From Chara braunii (Eukaryota; Streptophyta; Charophyceae; Charales; Characeae), in assembly GCA_003427395.1 (NCBI GenBank), contig BFEA01000254.1:1767043-1788299 (forward strand): a stretch of 21,257 nt of DNA. The letters run 5' to 3'. How positions within the stretch are numbered: the stretch's first letter is position 1; every line of letters begins with the position of its first letter. The notes below the pieces were generated by a model. That model had not been told where the DNA came from. It saw only the letters and a program-made list of their open reading frames with translations, and ran no database searches. Below, in pieces: positions 19,201 through 21,257 of this stretch. Position numbers and translations under genes: made by a program.

Positions 19201-20308
19201 GCATAATATTAATTCCTGTTATAAAAAAAAGTTAAAAAACGACTGGGCTGGCGAGGGTACTGCACGCTGGGTGGGGCGTGAGGTAGCCTATCACAACACA
19301 CGGAATAGTAAGGGGAAGGTCGGCCTTAGTATTAGGGGGACCTATCAGCTGTGAGTAGACGCACTACCACCAATCGGGAAAAGAATCGTTAGTTACAGAA
19401 CCATAGCACCAATTACGATGAGAAGTCTATGATGGTTTAGGATCATAAGTCTACACAGACCCGACAGTGGCGGTTTAAACCACCAGTACGCCCGAGCCTG
19501 GTGGACTCTCACTGCACGCTAAGCCTTACCGAATACCAGCAGCGCAATTTTTTCCTTTTTTGGATGGTGCCACCAGGCATTCGGGTCCAGTACCCCCGAG
19601 CCTCCAAAAATTCAGGAACGAGCCATGAAACTTTTGAACTTGCCTGAAGCTGTGTGTACTGGCGGTTTCAGATCACAAATAACCCCCAAGAATTGTTGTA
19701 ATTTATACCCCAACTAACTAGGTTTGTAGTAATTTATTCCCAAAGCTCTGACCTTCCTCATTAGGAAGGTGTGTCCCATCTATCTCCAGTCCTTCTGGTC
19801 TAAGAGACAATCCCTTTGTGTGTGTGTGTGGGGGGGGGGGGGTATGCGGGTCAACTGAAAGGAAGTGGTAAGGTCCAAATCGTAATGGCGGATAGCGACC
19901 GTATGGGGGTCGATTACCCATCTATTGATTGAGGGACAAGTGACTAAATAACAACTTACAACGTTAGGTGATATGGGTGAGACCCAACTGGTTTGATGTA
20001 CCTATTAGAAGTCGTAGGACCCATAGTACTTGCTTAACCTGAAAGGGACCTAAGATTAGGAAAGCACTGACAATCTCATCAGTAATCGGGAAGAGGTCTA
20101 TCCATCCGCACAACGCAGATTTCATTCTACGACATAGACGCAATGCCCACCTAGTGTCCAGGGGGTTAGTATCGGATGTTTGAACTACAAGTTTTGGAAA
20201 TTGTGGTTTGATTTACTACTTTTCACCTCCTGTTCCATTTTGCTGAACAGATGGAGCTGTATTTGAAGGGACTCTGAGCACTGCGGGGCCGGCTTTCTGC
20301 GCAACAGG
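12078..20308 (+). CDS. NAD(P)-binding Rossmann/CIA30-domain protein (partial, 5 exons)
   Basis: Five exons give one continuous protein segment of about 254 residues. Exons 1 and 2 encode an atypical SDR-type Rossmann fold: the beta-1/glycine loop [13 protein letters not shown], then [11 protein letters not shown], a [25 protein letters not shown] segment and FVDSPE. Exons 3 and 4 continue with [20 protein letters not shown] and then enter a CIA30-like domain ([20 protein letters not shown]). Exon 5 adds [10 protein letters not shown]. The domain pairing resembles plant plastid-associated proteins that join an NAD(P)-binding domain to CIA30 (the HCF173/At4g18810 type, from memory). Such proteins act in assembly or expression of photosynthetic complexes, but the role here is inferred. 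The N-terminus, with any transit peptide, and the rest of CIA30 lie on exons not seen. Splice phases fit throughout if exon 3 uses the 16035-16036 AG. Confidence 0.8.
12546..12691 (+). repeat. (TTC)n triplet tract in intron 1
   Basis: Nearly pure TTC repeat with a few interruptions (TTCCTTG, TTCCTTTTC). It is homopurine/homopyrimidine, with TTC on the coding strand, and generates spurious Ser/Phe/Leu and Lys/Glu/Arg frames. Confidence 0.97.
12933..13116 (+). rRNA. large-subunit rRNA fragment, mitochondrial type (probable NUMT)
   Basis: The stretch carries the GTPase-associated-centre core of bacterial-type 23S rRNA: CCAGGAGGTGGGATTGGAAG, CAGCCATCCTTTGAAGAAAG and CGTAATAGCTCAC. It is followed by ATCAGGGCTTAAGTGGTTCA and CCGAAGCGACGA, and preceded by CCCAGATCGTACGCTAATG and CGCTTAGTGGGAAAGG. 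These correspond in order to about 180 bases of domain II. The flavour (AACCAGGAGGTGGG, TAGCTCACCGGTCTAG) suits plant mitochondrial 26S rather than plastid 23S; that distinction is from memory. Only a fragment is present, inside intron 1, so it is a transferred organelle copy and not a functional gene. Confidence 0.85.
13191..13271 (+). repeat. (GA)n microsatellite in intron 1
   Basis: Pure GA run of about 80 bp, downstream of the rRNA fragment. Confidence 0.97.
13667..13843 (+). CDS. exon 2: second half of Rossmann domain
   Basis: 177 bp, 59 codons, phase 0 at both ends. Preceded by TGTTGTGTCAG and followed by donor GTACGA. It starts [10 protein letters not shown], directly continuing RIQE of exon 1, and encodes [20 protein letters not shown] and [19 protein letters not shown]. 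The acidic GDI..D motif and the hydrophobic strand VVCAVGT fit beta-3 and beta-4 of extended/atypical SDRs. Confidence 0.85.
13870..14156 (+). repeat. TTGGATAATG minisatellite
   Basis: Many imperfect copies of a unit around TTGGATAATGTTG, with variants GCTTGGAATCT and TTTCAATGTTG. Higher-order units of about 30-75 bp are visible. Confidence 0.9.
14270..15365 (+). repeat. GTTGGTYRGTC-type degenerate satellite
   Basis: GTTGGTCGGT, GGTTAGTCAGTT and related G/T-rich 4-mer/12-mer units, degenerate at 14270-15060. They are more regular at about 15121-15365 (GTTGGTTAGTCG repeated). A short non-repeat island near 15045-15120 ends in AGAAGGTAGGC and could be checked for a small exon. Confidence 0.85.
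15577..16020 (+). repeat. CTGT/TCTG-rich repeat block
   Basis: Degenerate (CTGT)n with GTTGGCTCGTC interruptions. It supplies the polypyrimidine sequence before exon 3 and produces Val/Ser/Cys/Leu-rich spurious frames. Confidence 0.9.
16037..16066 (+). CDS. exon 3 (small): [10 protein letters not shown]
   Basis: Ten codons if the AG at 16035-16036 is used, keeping frame with exon 2 and exon 4; the donor is AAAG then GTAAGC. The more obvious acceptor ATTAG at 16027-16028 would add eight bases and shift frame into a stop after nine codons. The added GTGGAT would read VD, which fits the family well, so the true junction needs transcript support. Placed on frame continuity and the conserved helix preceding [10 protein letters not shown]. 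Confidence 0.6.
16127..16382 (+). CDS. exon 4: end of Rossmann domain and start of CIA30-like domain
   Basis: The acceptor is TTTCACAG and the first codons give [20 protein letters not shown], with [14 protein letters not shown] and [19 protein letters not shown] further on. The DD.V...G.SESSF pattern matches the start of CIA30 domains. The last codons are ALSS plus one base, before GT at 16383. That donor (CCG then GTTCGT) is weak, but its phase 1 fits exon 5 exactly. The canonical MGG of the family is replaced by GTT. Confidence 0.75.
17988..18075. repeat. dispersed repeat, copy B
   Basis: TTTTGTCGAAGTTTCACTGA, GACTCATCCGGATG and TGAACCCTTGGCAGTCTGC, in the same order as copies at 7002 and 18277. 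It carries an extra AACGAAGTTGCATCGAAG duplication at its left. Confidence 0.55.
18149..18175. repeat. (CTGCCA)n hexamer run
   Basis: About four copies of ACTGCC/CTGCCA. Confidence 0.9.
18277..18348. repeat. dispersed repeat, copy C
   Basis: GACAGACTGTTTTGTTGGAT, TTTCGCTGAGTCA and TCTGAACCCTCGACAGTCTG; collinear with copies A and B. Confidence 0.55.
18602..18740 (+). pseudogene. U6 snRNA retropseudogene with target duplication
   Basis: Full-length U6-like sequence: 5' stem GTCCTTGGGGACATC, then AAATTGGAA, GCAGAGAAG, TTTAGC, CCCCTGCGCAAGGATGAC and CATAAATCGAGAAATG. It ends in T13 at 18700-18712, a 20-bp G run and CGGCAGGC. An 18-bp direct repeat, TACAAATCYAGAAAGACT, flanks it at 18584-18601 and 18741-18758 with one mismatch. 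The left copy ends exactly one base before the U6 5' end. The first A of the ACAGAGA box is changed to G, and extra bases lie around the AGC triad. This is a retroposed copy rather than a working gene, although a weak ATCCCAC (18518-18524) and TATATTTATT (18550) exist upstream at unsuitable distances. Confidence 0.85.
18818..18906. repeat. 89-bp foldback element in intron 4
   Basis: Two 25-bp inverted arms at 18818-18842 and 18882-18906 match at 22 positions, with GAATAGAAC and CCCGGCCATT as the conserved parts. The spacer holds the odd palindrome TATCTAGA-A-TCTAGATA. It may be a minimal MITE or a solo hairpin. No convincing target duplication was found at the edges. Confidence 0.8.
19080..19240 (+). 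mobile_element. 161-bp truncated LINE 3' end with 10-bp target duplication
   Basis: Flanked by GACTGGGCTG at 19070-19079 and 19241-19250. It starts near the family signature GGGATGCTGGACCCAGTTTC and ends in an A-rich tail (ATAAAAAAAAGTTAAAAAAC). Short length, tail and duplication show a strongly 5'-truncated insertion of the element family seen at 3391-5661. Confidence 0.8.
19464..19668. repeat. repeat carrying GTACTGGYGGTTT motifs
   Basis: TTAAACCACCAGTAC (19475-19489) and GTACTGGCGGTTT (19656-19668) lie inverted to each other about 170 bp apart. CCAGTACGCCCGAGCCT and CCAGTACCCCCGAGCCT are internal direct repeats. The same motif occurs twice at 1649-1929. Possibly the ends of a small transposon family. 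Confidence 0.45.
19669..20250. other. rest of intron 4, no element recognised
   Basis: Contains a TG/G-run (19818-19842) and unique-looking sequence. The 3' splice region is TTCCATTTTGCTGAACAG just before exon 5. Confidence 0.5.
20251..20308 (+). CDS. exon 5: CIA30-like segment [11 protein letters not shown]
   Basis: 58 bp between TTTTGCTGAACAG and the donor GTAAGC. Combined with the single base left by exon 4 it reads [20 protein letters not shown], then two bases (phase 2). G..FEG.LST is a recognisable CIA30 pattern, and phase agreement with exon 4 across 3.9 kb supports both exons. The usual NNGGF that follows in the family appears as AGPAF. Confidence 0.75.
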
Positions 20309-20492
20309 GTAAGCTTTTCGATAGGCGTTGTTGCTTTTCTTTTTTTTCTTTTCTTTTTCTATTTCTTTGTGGCTACTCCCATCATTAATTTAAAACAATA
20401 AAAACATTTGAAGGAGATAAGAAAATAGTAAAAAGTTACTAAAAACAGATATTAATATCTTAATAATCTTATAATTTTCCAACTTTCAAACC

Positions 20493-21043
20493 ATGGATCC
20501 CAGCAACACCCAAGGAAGGCAGCCCAGAATCGGTTGGTACGCCAAGGGTCCACAAATAATAAGCTGGAACGTCAATGGAACATCCTAGCAGAAGAAGACA
20601 AACTCAGAGACATTCGCCAAGGACTGCTAGAGAAAGGTAGACCCAGACCGGATATCATTCTACTACAAGCAACCCACCTGTCTAATCTCAACAACCACAA
20701 CAGATTAAAAAAGACAGTCGAGAAAAGTATAGGTGGCTGTCTTTACACTCTCTGGTCCAACAAGCAAGGCCTCAGCAAGAGAGGTACCGCTGTACTCGTG
20801 CCACAGTCATCCAAGATCTGCACAGAAGGGAGGATCCTGGGCGGAAAAGGTGACACAGAGGAAGGCAGATGGTCATGGATCTCCATAGTGTGGCAAGAAG
20901 AGGAACTGAAAATCCTGAACATCTACGCACCCAACAACGAATCAGAACGGCTCACGTTCTTCGACAACATAAAACCTCTCATACTGTTGCATACTGTAAC
21001 GTTCAGACCAGAACAAGAACCGACCTTTCAATACAAAGTATAA
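20493..21043 (+). pseudogene. LINE endonuclease (APE-type) N-terminal fragment
   Basis: An ATG at 20493 opens MDPSNTQG and reaches QIISWNVNGTS, the start of an APE-type LINE endonuclease, then stops at 20586-20588. The rest continues in another frame to 21043: DKLRDIRQGLLEKG, DIILLQATHLSN, GTAVLVP, WSWISIVW and LKILNIYAPNNESERLTFF. There is thus one frameshift near 20583. The metal-binding Glu of the QETH motif is Ala (codon 20669-20671), so the enzyme would be dead. Homology fades after about 20985 without reverse transcriptase, so the copy is 3'-truncated or rearranged. It lies in the intron after exon 5. Confidence 0.85.
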
Positions 21044-21141
21044 GATAGCACAACGGAAGACTTAGATACCAGTGATCCGAACAATCAATGTTGAAATGCA
21101 GCCCTGAACATACATCATCATCATCGTTACATGGTGTGAAA

Positions 21142-21180
21142 TGGGCCTGGCGCTTCACACAGGAAGACTGCGCCAGCCCA
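21142..21180. repeat. hairpin-forming inverted repeat
   Basis: TGGGCCTGGCGC and GCGCCAGCCCA pair around a 16-base loop with one bulged base; GGTGTGAA and TTCACAC overlap the same area. Confidence 0.75.
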
Positions 21181-21257
21181 TACCATACACAGACGAAGAG
21201 GAAGGGGATAGACGAAGAGGAGGGGGAAGATGGGAATGTCGTCAACACCAAGTCTTC

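Larger units (their letters stand above)
16383..20250 (+). other. intron 4 (3868 bp)
   Basis: It holds repeat copies B and C, a U6 retropseudogene, a foldback element and a LINE tail. GC-rich sequence at about 16800-17540 has open frames on both strands without domains. It also has a 10-bp inverted repeat, CCCAGGGCCT (16988-16997) and AGGCCCTGGG (17009-17018). No conserved exon was recognised between 16383 and 20250. Confidence 0.65.

Overview
This is a eukaryotic nuclear window from the green lineage. It is almost entirely intronic and repetitive DNA around the internal part of one real gene. A plant-type U6 snRNA family, a fragment that looks like plant-type mitochondrial large-subunit rRNA, an interrupted NAD(P)-binding plus CIA30 gene and L1-like non-LTR retrotransposons all point to a plant or streptophyte alga. 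The very long, repeat-filled introns would suit a charophyte such as Chara, but that species guess is inference. Most long open frames are translations of microsatellites or low-complexity tracts and are not annotated.

Layout. 1-250: two decayed U6-like copies. 643-1102: a Tourist/Harbinger-type MITE with 25-bp terminal repeats and a TAA target duplication. 1107-3390: tandem repeats, a 42-bp T run, a C-rich block and 3' tails of a non-LTR element. 3391-5661: a 5'-truncated LINE with a 10-bp target duplication and a broken ORF2 C-terminal half. 6293-7596: a 96-bp tandem repeat, then a hAT-type non-autonomous element with a perfect 8-bp target duplication. An intact 38-bp Nextera junction adapter lies inside that element. 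About 8640-9117: a tRNA-derived SINE on the minus strand. 9541-10091: a second hAT-type element of the same family. 10100-12060: mostly unassigned, with an N cluster.

12078-20308 holds five exons (+ strand) of a gene joining a Rossmann-type NAD(P)-binding domain to a CIA30-like domain, an architecture known from plastid-associated plant proteins. More exons are expected on both sides. Four introns separate the exons. Intron 1 carries a (TTC)n tract, a mitochondrial-type LSU rRNA fragment and a (GA)n tract. Intron 2 is about 2.2 kb of strand-asymmetric G/T-rich then C/T-rich simple repeats. Intron 3 is short (60 bp). Intron 4 is about 3.9 kb and carries a U6 retropseudogene with an 18-bp target duplication, a short foldback element and a 161-bp LINE 3' end with its own target duplication. 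The intron after the last visible exon carries a LINE endonuclease fragment.

The elements fit one picture: an active L1-like LINE apparently supplied its own truncated copies and probably the machinery that retroposed U6 and the SINE, while two classes of DNA transposon added small non-autonomous copies. No new defence or enzymatic system is visible. The most useful second-look items are the sequencing adapter, the reconstructed gene, the rRNA insertion in its intron and the U6 retropseudogene.
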